From Owenia fusiformis (lineage: Eukaryota; Annelida; Polychaeta; Sabellida; Oweniidae), in NCBI GenBank assembly GCA_903813345.2, contig CAIIXF020000002.1, positions 6,749,772 to 6,813,771 on the forward strand: a stretch of DNA of 64,000 nt, written 5' to 3'. A model generated the notes under the pieces. The model worked only from the letters and a program-made list of their open reading frames with translations, was not told the origin of the DNA and searched no databases. The position numbers and the translations under genes were made by a program. Below are positions 23,003-34,676 of the stretch, piece after piece. Each line of letters begins with the position of its first letter. Positions within the stretch are counted from its first letter, which is position 1.

Positions 23003-24105
23003 TTACAATGAGGAAATCTCAGATTCCTTAACCCATGAATCAAACTTTTTGGGCCAATATTGCCAATGCACTAAATACTCTTTTTGACCTCGTCTGATTC
23101 GTGTTTTAAGTATCTTTTCCACCTTCCAAATGTCATCTTCATTAGCTTGTACTCTCTGAAGCTCTGATTGGTAAAACGTACCCTTGATATCATCATTTTG
23201 AAAATCTTTCAAACGATATAATGGCAACCCCTGTCTGATAAAACGTTTGTCTACTTTGAAAACCTCCCCAGTCCAATGCTGGTCGTATTCCCTACTAAAA
23301 ACATGTTTCGATTGGGTAATTCTAACCAAAGCTCCAATAGGAAATTTAAATATCTGTCTAGATTTGCTTTTAACAATAGCTGATGTAGGATAATACATCC
23401 GCCACCAAATGGTGAGTTCATCATCTTTGGATACATTTCTAGGAGCCATTTTTATTCCCCTGTGCCAAGTGGTATTATAACTTTTAACAAAGTTTTGTAA
23501 ATTGTCTATAAATCTATAGTTCTGTTTGTACGTGATATATCTCATGAGTTTAGTTTTTAATGTCTTTATAAGTCTCTCTGCATAGTTTGCCTTGGGGGTA
23601 TTACTCGTAACAAAATGGCGGACTCCCCATCTACCCAGCAATGTTTGTACAGTCCTGGCACGAAATTCTTGGCCAGCATCGCTCCGTATTACATCTGGTT
23701 GACGTCCCTCCTTGAAGATATCATCAAATGCATCAGCCACAGATTTCCCAGTTTTATTGTGTAAAGGTCTGACCCAGGCAAAACGAGACATAATGTCAAT
23801 GACCACAAGTATGAAACGGATCCCATCATTATGTGATGACATATTAGAGACATCCATTAGATCAGCATCCCATTGTTCGTCAATATGTGAAACATATACT
23901 TTATTTCGAGTAAAGCGCTTCTTGTAAGGTCGCTGCAGGCTGTAGGCTTCTTGATTATCGAGCCATTTCTTTATTTGATAGCGAGAAAGCTTATATTTTC
24001 CATCTTTTAGTATAGTTCTATATAATTTATCGGGTCCAGCAAATGCTCCAGAATGTTGGCTGTCAAAGTATAGTTTCTTCAAATAGTCCTGATAATGACA
24101 TCTTG
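23003..24105 (-). CDS. Polinton integrase (DDE, retroviral-type) with C-terminal chromodomain
   Basis: The frame is open to 23003. Coding similarity begins at YLKKLYFDSQHSGAF, with no obvious ATG at that point, so the first residues or a first exon are uncertain. Counting from 24082, the catalytic residues are D74 (QWDADL), D135 (IRSDAGQEF) and E169 (NYAERL). An H/C-rich zinc-binding region was not clearly seen at the N terminus. Residues about 310-359, VEKILKTRIRRGQKEYLVHW onward, form a chromodomain ending at the stop. The protein inserts the element into host DNA, and the chromodomain may bind histone marks. It is the most left-hand of the three Polinton genes, all on this strand, and shows no frameshift. 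Confidence 0.9.
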
Positions 24106-24160
24106 TATGGTCGCTTTCTGACTTACAAATGAAGATCTCTCATGAATTCATGGATATTTA

Positions 24161-25733
24161 TCACTCATCCTCAGATTCACTAGCCTCGTTCTCAGATTCA
24201 CCAGTCTCGTTCTCAGATTCACTTCCCTCATCCTCAGAATCATCCTCATCTGTATCATCTATGAATAGCTCATCAAACTTGTGTTTGTTTTTCAAAAGTA
24301 TTTTTCTAATAGCAAGACCCCTAGACACGCCTCTGCTCATCATATTATTCACTACATCCACAATATTTCTATGTAATGCATTATCTGCTACACCAAATAA
24401 TAGTTCAACCAGCTGTTTATAGTTTTTCATAAATTTCTCCTTTACTTTTGATAGTTGTTTCTTCTTTGCTTTTTCTATAGCCTCTTCTCTATCCATTCCT
24501 CGATCCAAATACTCTTTCAATTTATCTTGATAATCCTCTTTAAGTGATTCTCTAGCCAACTTCTTGAAGTAAGCAAATGTATCATTTTCTTTTAAATCAT
24601 CATTTTCTTCTCTAGGAATATTCTCGTCCATATTCAGGGTGGATTGAGTCCTCATCCTTTTGGGTTGTGGCCCCTGATCTTGACACCAATTTTTAATGTG
24701 CCTTTGTAGGTCGTGAATGCTATCAAATACTAAACCACAATCATCACAAGATACCATGTTGTCCTGTTGAACTTCAGATTCCAAATAAGGGTAGTTCATA
24801 ACATCATTGGTATTTACAGATGAAGTTGGGTGTTTGACTTCTGAAATGCCCTGCATTTCAATTTGACGTTTGGAATCCTTCATTGGTTGCTTGAAAATGT
24901 TGGAGTATTGAGGATCTTTCAATTCACCTTCATCTTTGGTAAAGACATCTGGCTTCAATCTGTTATGTTCTGGGGTTTCTTGCTTTAGATCAAGAAGCAG
25001 GTAGCCATAGGGTCGGCTTGTGGCGCTGGTATATGCTCTGACCAACTTGTTTCCATTTCCAGGATACATTTGCCTGGATAAGAATGCCACCTGTTGGCGA
25101 TCTCTGGGGTTATTAAATAGTATCATATAGTGTGAGTTTAAACTCATTGATCTGTTCATTTTTCCCTGGTGGTACATATTCTGGAGAAGGCAAATCACAG
25201 ACAGATTTCGATGGTGACTTCCTTTGCTATAGAGGTCACATATTCTTTGGTCATTTGTTGCTTCATTCATGAGATCATCGAGTAGTATCAAAGTAGGTGC
25301 TGAAGTGTCAAGGTATCTAGGATCATCAATGTCCTCTGGTATTCCCTTCACAAATTCCAAACGCGGGTATTTCCTTAGCTCTTCATAGGCGGGTTGCCAT
25401 TGATCATAACACCAGATGATTCTTTTTGGAAATGGAGATATAAACCGTTCAGCATTTTGAATCAAGTGCTTCATGAGCCAAGTCTTCCCCGAGGATGTTG
25501 GTCCAGCTGGAAATACAACAAATTTTATATTTAATAAATTGTCATATTCATTAAGATTTTTACATCTATAAGAATTTACAATATTCAACATGCCTACCTG
25601 CTATCATAGTAAATGGATGTTTCAGAATAATATCAGATTGAGCCATATGTCCCCCATGAAACTTATTCATATTTCGAGCTAGATTATCAGCTCTCGTGAA
25701 CTTCACACTACACTCAGAACAATCAAATGACAT
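24161..25733 (-). CDS. Polinton packaging-type ATPase with C2H2 fingers, two exons
   Basis: A first exon at 25598-25733 starts with an ATG and encodes a C2H2-like finger (CSEC...H). It joins in phase, with a GT donor at 25597 and an AG acceptor at 25508-25507, to a second exon at 24161-25506. The Walker A motif GPTSSGKT follows the junction, Walker B is LILLDDLM, and LLQN is a likely sensor. These are features of the FtsK/HerA-type ATPases that load genomes in Polintons and related viruses. A second finger (CDDC...H...C) lies in the middle. The C-terminal half is Lys/Glu-rich and probably helical, and the tail is strongly acidic. At well over 450 residues it is about twice the usual Polinton ATPase. 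No capsid gene accompanies it. Confidence 0.85.
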
Positions 25734-25894
25734 GTTGTGTGTTCAAGAACTATCGGTAGAATGACTCAAAACATAGACAACTTAAATTATATAAGAATAT
25801 TTTGAAGTAAAACATTTTGATTGGTTTAAAAACTACATATTAAAATCAATTGTAAATAAATTAATAGGATTAAATTACCGAGATCGTGTTGGGT

Positions 25895-26125
25895 AGTGGG
25901 AATGGGATAAGGGAGGATATAGAGAGGAAATGGGGAGGGTGGGAGGAGGAAAGAGGGAATAGAGAGGAGGAAAGAGGGAATAGGGATGAGGGAAGAGGAA
26001 ATAGGGAGGACCTGGGAGGAGATGGGGAGGGAATGGGAGGAACTAGAGGGAGATAGGGAGGGAATGGTTGGATATAGGGAGGGACTGGGAGGAACTGGTA
26101 GGATGTGCGAAGGATGAGGATGGAG
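25895..26125. repeat. Purine-rich GGGAGGA minisatellite inside the Polinton
   Basis: About 230 bp on the plus strand are nearly all purine, made of GGGAGGA, GAGGAAATAGGG and GGAATAGAGAGGAGG variants. The tract separates the ATPase gene from the 3' end of the polymerase gene. The minus-strand Pro/Ser-rich reading is open but low-complexity, and the polymerase stop or last exon may fall in or near it. Confidence 0.75.
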
Positions 26126-26149
26126 AAAGAAATGAATGGCATATATACC

Positions 26150-29100
26150 TATTTATTTTGTAATGTCCATGAGCCAACGTTGTGATGCCATCATCAAGTA
26201 TGTATCTCTTGTCATCATATGGATTCAGACTAATTTTGTTGATGTCCAACATAAAGATTTTATGCTTGATTGACCTAAACTGTTTCATGTTTGACATCAT
26301 AAGTTGCTTGTTCATCACAGCATTTCTGTAGTCTTCATGTGTGATAGTGTTTTTAACAACACATTTAGCAACACCTTTAGCCGTTTTTTTTAGCCTCACC
26401 AGCAACTAACAAAGAGTACATCTTAGGTTTTAGTCCAACAAATTCAGATGGGGGTTTTCCAGCAGTCTCATCTTTAAACTTGCCTATGATTTTCTTGTTA
26501 GTTGTGGAGAACAATGCATGGTCTGTGGGGAAATCAGAAGTATCATACAAATCTAGGTTGTTGCTCATGTCTTTGTAGATATCATCTGTCTGGATGTGAT
26601 AGCACAGGGAATCTGTGTCTGTAAAAAGCAGCTTAGCCTTTGGTCCATACTTTGGGACAATATGACCATAGTGGAAGTCATACATGAGAGTTTTGCTCAC
26701 GTCTAGTATAGTGAATCCACAATAGATAGGTCGATTGAGAAATAACTTCGTCTTCAATTTCTCAACTGCAGCTAAATCATCAGAAAAAATGCTGAACGAG
26801 TGGAACGATGGTTTGCATACCAGTTTCTTCAACCTCAGTTCTTTATGCACCAATTCAATATCCCTCCTCTTTCGTAGGTTCTCCATGGTCTTCCCAAAGA
26901 CACTATAAGCAGTAAGCAAAGGACATCATATTACATAATAATAAAAAATATATATATAAAAAAAAATAAAATAAAAATAAAAATAAAAAAAAATAAAAAA
27001 TAGGGGAAAAATTATTATTTTTAAGTAAATGGATATAATTGCATCATTTTAAGTGCTTCCTTACCTATTGTTCATAAGCTTGAATAGGTCCTTCTCAAAA
27101 GCATTCTTGGCCATTTTTCTTCTCTCTGTATTCAGGTCAATGTATGGTTTTAGCCAACATGATTGCTTAAAGGTCATCACTCTGTGCACTTTAGTCAGCT
27201 TCAATCCATATTTTAGATATTGCTGTAGACTTTGGTAATGTAGCACATACTTTTCTTTATCATTTAAATTTGGAACCAACTTCTTACAAGTGCCACTTTT
27301 TAACTGCAGGTCATTAGCGAGATCCTTACAAAATGGTGAGACCATATCCTCTGTTATAACACAGGACTCTGGCGCTAATGGATAGTCAGAATGTGCATCG
27401 TGGAGGATATTGGGATACTCAAGATCAACTTCTAGTATGAAACCATCATCAGCATCCTCATCTATGCTTTGAATATCAAGAGTTTCGATCTCACTGCTAC
27501 TTAACCAACGAAAACCATGTGTTGGTAGCGGCTTACTCATGGCCCAACCATAAAGATTGTTGGCATCTATAAGAAAAATATTGAAAATCAAGTATAATAT
27601 ACCTATATTTCTAAATTACTTATTTGCTTATTCAATTCTAATTATATGAAGGTAGGACTATCAACAAAAACCAATGGGAAAGGAACACTTACCTATGTAA
27701 CTTATATAGGAGTTCTGTTTTGTTGGATCAAAGCCCTCCAGGTATGGGTTGTTAGCCTTTGCATAACGTCCAGAAATCATGGATATCCCTCCCCTCAGAC
27801 CAGACTCGATAAAAAGGTGCATGTCTGGATCAGTAAATAATTCCAACTTTACACCTGTGTATTTGAGGGCAGCCGCCCAACTTAGTCCCGGTGCTGTGTA
27901 GAAGTGGGCAGGATCAAGATCATACAAATCCATTGCTAAATTTCTAAAGTTCTCAAAGACATCAGCCAGTAAAAGAACATCTGTTTTGAGATATAAATCA
28001 TGATATTCATGAAATTTTTTCATTCCAAACTTCTTCCAAACTGTTGTAGCATGCTTGAAGTCGGTGTCACTCAATGGCTCATCTGTGAGATCATTATAGA
28101 ATGCTTGTTGTAGTGGAAGTTCTTTGCTGTTAAATTTTTCAGTAGTGTCAAACCACGAATAGGGGAATACACCTTTCCTCAATAATAAGGTGATATATTC
28201 TGGGTCTGAGTATTCACTTTGTAAGTGTTTGAACTTGGTTACGCCTTCTTGCGTGAGATTCTTTGTCAACTTATCCAATGAGGTTCCCAGAAATTGATAT
28301 GAATCAATGAAATCCATTGAACCCATAGAGAAGGAAATGTACTTCTCCATGTTGGTTGGTATGACTTTAAGTGAGCCATGTTGATAAAGTGATATTGATT
28401 GCATAATCAAATGGGCGTCATAGTTCTGCAAATAAAGAAAGTAAAATATAATGTACATGTATACATATATAAACTATATATAGACCATGGTTAGTGTACA
28501 TGTGCCAACTTTAAAGCTAAAGAGTTATTTGTAAGATCTACTTCTTGTTGATATATTAATTGAATACAAACCTTTAAGTTATGAAAGACAACTGGTATTT
28601 TCCCTCTAAACCGGAAGTTGACGTTACATGCATTATGTGCTGCCCCTCTGAAATTACCTAAAAGAAATATATAAAACATAAGATAATAAAGAGACAATGT
28701 TGTAAATAAAATGCAAAAATCTATCATTATTTATCATTAATTATATCTAAAACAATTTTCTTACCTGTAACATGATCATGGTCACGGACTCTATCATCAC
28801 CCATAGGTTCATCACATATATGGCAATTTACTGCTTTGTTAAAAGCTCTCCAATCATCTGGTTTCATATCAATAGGTTTGGGGTTCTTATACCAAAGGTC
28901 AATTTTATCTTGGACCTTCACCATATGCTGAATGAATGTATCTGTGACATTGGCACCACTGTATACCACAGTTGGTTTGGTTAGGTCATCTGTTGGTCCA
29001 ACTACTTTATAAGCGAATCCAGAGGGGGTATGTTTGGTTAACTTCTGAGTGTTTGATATACTAGGGTCTTGTTGACACCCTTGTATTTTTTCAGTTGCTG

Positions 29101-30595
29101 CCTCAAAATCTGCATAAACGATCCAAGGAGCTTTCAATTGCTTTGCAACATCGTTGAAGTAAAGCCATTTGTCATCATCAGAGGGCATTTCGATCTTTTG
29201 AGGGCCATATAGTTGGCATTGTTTGATGTGTTTTTGTAGAAGATCATTCCTCTTAAAACCATGGAGACAATAATCACAGAAGAATCTTTTTCCATTGTGA
29301 TGTGTTGTATGACTGAGAAGCTTGCTCATATTTTTGATCCAGCAGTAGTGGCTACCTTTCCTGTTTGAGAGCAGCATTAAGTTCACATGCTTATCTAGTC
29401 TACTTTTGGTGATATGTAGAGGGAACACCTCTTTATCATATCCAAAAACGTTGACTGATACGTTGTTGTTTTGTTCAAATGTTTCTATATCAGTTAGTTT
29501 CACAGGATAAGATATACCATCCATATTAAGTTTGGGAGCAAAGTCCCTATACTTGGAAACTCTTTGAATGTGTTTGTGTTGTGGATAAAGGGCAGAAAGT
29601 ATAGCCCACACAAAACATTTGTTGTCTCTGTTTTGCACATTAACTAATGCCTTTTTACCTCGTAGGGTAACTGGTGTTGGTATGTATGATGAAGCTCTTA
29701 TTGGCTTGTAGTATGCCATATGAATCTTAACATTGATGACATAATCGAGCAGCCAAGCAGATCCCTGTCGTTGATATTTGATGAAAGAATCGTATATTTT
29801 TTTAACAGACTCTTGATATGACTCATTCAAATCAATTGCTTTCATAAGAACAAAGCATTTCCCTCTAAAGTGTGGGCGTGCAACTTCTGTTTCCTCTTTT
29901 TTCTGTTTTTTGAACTGCACATTAATGGCAACATACCATTTGATGGCTCCCTTCTTTTTCATTTGTTTTAATAAAACACTTTTTATTTTTGATTCCCTTT
30001 CTTTAAACAAACGCAATGGGTCGAACTTTGATAGACCAGTTGAACTAATTGTTACTGTCTTCAAAGATCCATTCAATGCCTCCTCAAACTCACATTCTTC
30101 CTCTTCATTAACCAAGTTTTGTTCACCATTTAGCTGCGTATGTTGCTGTTCCTGTGATTGAGATATGGTATCAGACTCAGCTATTGGAGTTGAAGGTTCA
30201 GATATTGATGAGGTAGAATCATTTGATGTAGAGGCGTGTGTCATTTTATCATTATGTAATGACTGGGTAGATTGTGTCTCAGAAGGCCAAGTTGGTATTG
30301 CCGACTCTTGGGTCGGTGGTCCCCTTCCTATTTGGTTATGATGTGATGCAATGTGGTTTCTTAAGCTTTCCCTTCTATGGAAAGCACTTCCACAATCGTT
30401 GCATTTATACTCTGGTGTTTCATGAATCTTTTCATGTCTCATCAACTTATCTTTCCTTGAGAATATCTTCCCACAGTGACAATGATATCTCTCATTATTA
30501 GTAGCATGCTCTAGACGTTTATGTCTTGCAAGGCTGACAGCTTGTTTGTATTGTTTACCACAGTCACAAGTGTATGTAGCATGTTTTGCAGGCAT
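26150..30595 (-). pseudogene. Polinton family B DNA polymerase, six exons, one frameshift
   Basis: Exons are about 28765-30595, 28572-28657, 27693-28425, 27065-27566 and 26150-26902, all with GT/AG junctions; a further 3' exon is likely but unplaced. The N terminus has three C2H2 fingers (residues about 8-86). Exonuclease motif I is YADFEA near residue 492. A CHIC...DHDHVTG motif leads into the second exon, motif II is FHNL/NYDAHL and motif III is YLKTDVLLLADVF. Polymerase motif A is DANNLYG, motif B spans the [12 protein letters not shown] junction, and motif C is TDTDS. This is the protein-primed polymerase of Polintons, which copies the element itself. A run of eight A (plus strand T, 26384-26391) puts the C-terminal part out of frame. 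All catalytic motifs lie before the break. A real mutation and a sequence error are equally possible. Confidence 0.85.
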
Positions 30596-30619
30596 ATTTC
30601 TGTTGATCTGAAAAACAAT

Positions 30620-31680
30620 TTGTTCTTTTTAACATTCATCATTTCCCCTCATATCTTTATTCGTAGCAAATAAAAATAATTAAGCTTTCTATTTCCAATT
30701 TCCAATACATAATATACACTGTGTTTTGTATTAGTTTATATCAATGAACATACTAACGTCAATATGTGAACTATGAATGTAAATCACACTGTATTATTAT
30801 GTCAAAAGTAAGCGACAGTGATATAAAAGTACTCACTTTAACTGTAGCAATCGTGTTGATTATTTATCCGTGTTGTCTGATTGTGTAAATTCACGTTGAG
30901 TGAATGCATCTAAATCCAAGTAGTCCAATAGTCTGTTATATCCACTATTTGTTGTATTTAGTTCTAATTTCTCCTTTTTGCTTCCTCCAGTTTAAGGTGT
31001 TGTACCAAAGTGATTCCATCAGTAGAATGAAAAAGGTTGCAATGTAAGGTCTTTTTATAATGTTTTGATCTGGAGAATACCCAGCCTCGTTTTCATATAA
31101 TGATTTGATTGGACATATCTCAATAATTAGGGGATCCCCCTTAAAAACTGGTTTAAGCCTGTTCGTGTTTTACAGAAAAATCATTTGAAACAAATTAAAC
31201 TATATTATTTACATAAAGCTTTTGTTATTAGATACACGTACATTTGTACTTACCTTGTTATAATACTCACCTCTAATTAGTTGATATAGGATCCGTTTCT
31301 ATAATAAGTCTGTTGTTTACATACTCACCCCATTGAATGTTTTAATTTCCCTTCGAATTTTCTGAATAAAAAGGATTTATTCGAAATATTCGACTATATA
31401 ATTCCACGTCCTTATTTACAGCCTTGTTATATGTATAACCTTATTTCGTTAATGGTCTATCGTAGTCTGTTAGTTGATAAATACAGTGATCGTTATACAT
31501 ACTCCTTGCCAGGCTAATATATACCATCTCAGATAACGAGCATAGGTCATTCAAGGCTTATTATTACTTGAAGCAGTCAACTTAGTACGTATGAGGTGAA
31601 AGTCTAATAAACAAACAACGTATATGCGCCTGTTATAGAAAATCGATAACTCATGTTTTGGCGGGTAATTCAAACACATG
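30620..31680. other. Polinton right subterminal region, no gene seen
   Basis: About 1 kb between the polymerase start and the right terminal repeat is AT-rich and stop-dense in all frames. It should contain the polymerase promoter. I recognise no protease or capsid remnant. Confidence 0.6.
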
Positions 31681-31681
31681 T

Positions 31682-31915
31682 AAAGTATCAGTCATATAAA
31701 ATTACTCGCTTATATATCAATGCGGCGGTAGCTCAGTGGTAGAGCGTTAGACTCAAGTTCTGGCGGCCTGATTTCGAGCCCTGGACGAACCCAAAATTAA
31801 TCTGTTTTATTAATGGAGAAAAACCCCGGGGATTTCGTGCACATGGGGGCGTTGTCCTGCTGCCCCCATGGGCCCCCAGGAAAGGTGGTCTAGGTCTCTC
31901 CTTTCTCCCACTACT
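31682..31915 (-). repeat. Polinton right terminal inverted repeat
   Basis: It mirrors 22533-22766 and ends CTCCCACTACT directly before the target duplication CATAAC. The tRNA-like part occupies 31722-31792. Confidence 0.9.
31722..31792 (+). other. tRNA-Leu-like sequence in right TIR
   Basis: It reads GCGGCGGTAGCTCAGTGGTA, then TTAGA-CTCAAGT-TCTGG with anticodon CAA, then a TTTCGAG T-loop-like segment. The acceptor stem is unpaired. In both termini its 5' end faces the interior of the element, so internal polymerase III promoter boxes, if active, would drive transcription outward. Confidence 0.7.
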
Positions 31916-32023
31916 CATAACCTTCATCTTGACACTATACTTAACATAGGGTTTGCGTCTCGATTTTTAAATATCACTACGCCAACATAGGGACTCATTT
32001 TTAGGTAAAATCCCTACTTCACC

Positions 32024-34676
32024 GGCCAAACTGCCCTAATTCACGTCACCATACTAGTCAATGGGCAAAAGGGCAAACGCCTGACTTTTTATCTCGAGTT
32101 ATGGATTTATGTGGCCCCACTGGCCTATCTGAGGTTCTAAAGCTATGTCTAAGCTACATCTTGACAAAAAACTCAATAGGGGCCAATCATCTACTTTTTG
32201 AAATAATTGGTCAATTGTGACACTACCCCCTCTCTCTGCCGACACAAATTGAAATTCACAAAAATCAAGGCAAAATTAATGCGCCACTTGACTCGAAATT
32301 TTCCTTCAGATAACCCAAATAAACGCATTTTCAGAAGAAATGGCATGTTGTCATTGCAAAAAGATGACAACTGTGCCTACATACTAGCTTACTGACTCGT
32401 CATGATCACAATTGTGTTGGGACTACATTTATTTTTGAATACTACTTTTTTCTATTCAGCGGAAGTGACGTATTAGGGCATTTGGGCCTAATAGCAACAT
32501 GGTTGGATGATTTCTGGCTTGAAATTGCGTTTTTCCAATTTACTAGAGTTTTTCAAGTTGTTTTGTGCAGTTTAAGAATATTCTGACAGCAATTATGAAA
32601 AATATGGCTACTTTATTACCCCTGGGGTCATTTTTCCAAGAACCCTATGGTTTTCCTTTAAATTTGACTAGTTTTTCATTTACATCATGAAATATACTGC
32701 CTGATGGTGACATTTTACAATGTCGTGTCAAGAAATTGAGTATTTCATTGCATATTGCGATTTTTAGCCAAAATCACTGAACCATGAACCAGAAAATTGG
32801 GCAAATTTGGCCAACTTAGGCAAAATTTTACTAAAATTATCATTTTTTTGATATTTAATTTCATTCAACAACCTCCTGATTTGAAAAATGATGGCAAATT
32901 TGATCAGATTTGACTCTGGCCTAGAGAATTGGGACTTTTGAGATAGTTTTAGCTCCAATTTGGTCATTCAGAGTGGACAAATACATCAAAAATTGACACT
33001 TAACTGACCAATCTCTGACTGTACCCCTGGTATGTACCTTCATTTTTTTACTAGAAACCAAAAGATGGAAAATTCAATCTTTATTATGAACAGCAACTCA
33101 TTGGCTTCCCCATTTACGACAGCATATGACATCTTGGGGTCATTAAGGACGAAATTATGGCCAAATATCGTCAAAATCAGTGTTTTTTGGGGTAAAAAGC
33201 GAAAACTGCTGATTCAGCAAAAACTTTAAATTTGTTCATGAAAATTCCCCTTTTTGCCTACGTCCAGAATATGTTTCGTACTAATAAACTTCAATTCTGG
33301 GCGATTCTGAGTAGTTTTAAAAAATTTTGGTCACTCTCACATGTGACTAATAGCAACATGGTTGGATGATTTCTGGCTTGAAATTGCGTTTTTCCAATTT
33401 ACTAGAGTTTTTCAAGTTGTTTTGTGCAGTTTAAGAATATTCTGACAGCAATTATGAAAAATATGGCTACTTTATTACCCCTGGGGTCATTTTCCCAAGA
33501 ACCCTATGGTTTTCCTTTAAATTTGACTAGTTTTTCATTTACATCATGAAATATACTGCCTGATGGTGACATTTTACAATGTCGTGTCAAGAAATTGAGT
33601 ATTTCATTGCATATTGCGATTTTTAGCCAAAATCACTGAACCATGAACCAGAAAATTGGGCAAATTTGGCCAACTTAGGCAAAATTTTACTAAAATTATC
33701 ATTTTTTTGATATTTAATTTCATTCAACAACCTCCTGATTTGAAAAATGATGGCAAATTTGATCAGATTTGACTCTGGCCTAGAGAATTGGGACTTTTGA
33801 GATAGTTTTAGCTCCAATTTGGTCATTCAGAGTGGACAAATACATCAAAAATTGACACTTAACTGACCAATCTCTGACTGTACCCCTGGTATGTACCTTC
33901 ATTTTTTTACTAGAAACCAAAAGATGGAAAATTCAATCTTTATTATGAACAGCAACTCATTGGCTTCCCCATTTACGACAGCATATGACATCTTGGGGTC
34001 ATTAAGGACGAAATTATGGCCAAATATCGTCAAAATCAGTGTTTTTTGGGGTAAAAAGCGAAAACTGCTGATTCAGCAAAAACTTTAAATTTGTTCATGA
34101 AAATTCCCCTTTTTGCCTACGTCCAGAATATGTTTCGTACTAATAAACTTCAATTCTGGGCGATTCTGAGTAGTTTTAAAAAATTTTGGTCACTCTCACA
34201 TGTGACTAATAGGCCAAACTGCCCTAATTCACGTCACCATACTAGTCAATGGGCAAAAGGGCAAACGCCTGACTTTTTATCTCGAGTTATGGATTTATGT
34301 GGCCCCACTGGCCTATCTGAGGTTCTAAAGCTATGTCTAAGCTACATCTTGACAAAAAACTCAATAGGGGCCAATCATCTACTTTTTGAAATAATTGGTC
34401 AATTGTGACACTACCCCCTCTCTCTGCCGACACAAATTGAAATTCACAAAAATCAAGGCAAAATTAATGCGCCACTTGACTCGAAATTTTCCTTCAGATA
34501 ACCCAAATAAACGCATTTTCAGAAGAAATGGCATGTTGTCATTGCAAAAAGATGACAACTGTGCCTACATACTAGCTTACTGACTCGTCATGATCACAAT
34601 TGTGTTGGGACTACATTTATTTTTGAATACTACTTTTTTCTATTCAGCGGAAGTGACGTATTAGGGCATTTGGGCC
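32024..34676. mobile_element. Composite A-B-B-A element with ACC target duplication
   Basis: Unit A (465 bp) is at 32024-32488 and 34212-34676. It has inverted ends GGCCAAACTGCCCTAAT and ATTAGGGCATTTGGGCC. Unit B (859 bp) is at 32489-33347 and 33348-34206 and starts TAATAGCAACATGG. The copies are almost identical. ACC flanks the whole block (32021-32023 and 34677-34679), so it entered as one piece or expanded after entry. No transposase is present. A 3-bp duplication suggests PIF/Harbinger mobilisation. Confidence 0.8.

Larger units (their letters stand above)
22533..31915. mobile_element. Polinton/Maverick DNA transposon, 9.38 kb, reduced gene set
   Basis: The 6-bp target duplication CATAAC lies at 22527-22532 and 31916-31921. 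The terminal inverted repeats begin AGTAGTGGGAGAAAGG and are about 234 bp long. A 6-bp duplication and 5'-AG termini are hallmarks of Polintons. Three minus-strand genes are present: integrase, packaging-type ATPase and protein-primed family B polymerase. Typical Polintons are 15-20 kb and also carry cysteine protease and major and minor capsid genes. None is recognisable here, and no unassigned stretch inside is large enough to hold the capsid set. The polymerase has a frameshift. The AG-end TIRs differ at only a few positions, so the insertion is fairly young. Confidence 0.93.

Noticed and set aside
24129-24422. Plus-strand Ser-rich frame opposite the ATPase C terminus
   Set aside because: It is the antisense of the Glu/Ser/Asp-rich acidic tail of the ATPase.
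22656-31792. Functional tRNA-Leu genes at both Polinton ends
   Set aside because: The acceptor stem does not pair and the T stem is weak; class II leucine tRNAs also need a long variable arm that is absent here.
32207-34583. Pairs of identical 62-67 codon frames
   Set aside because: They are duplicated with the A and B units of the composite element. Short length and no recognisable domain argue against genes.
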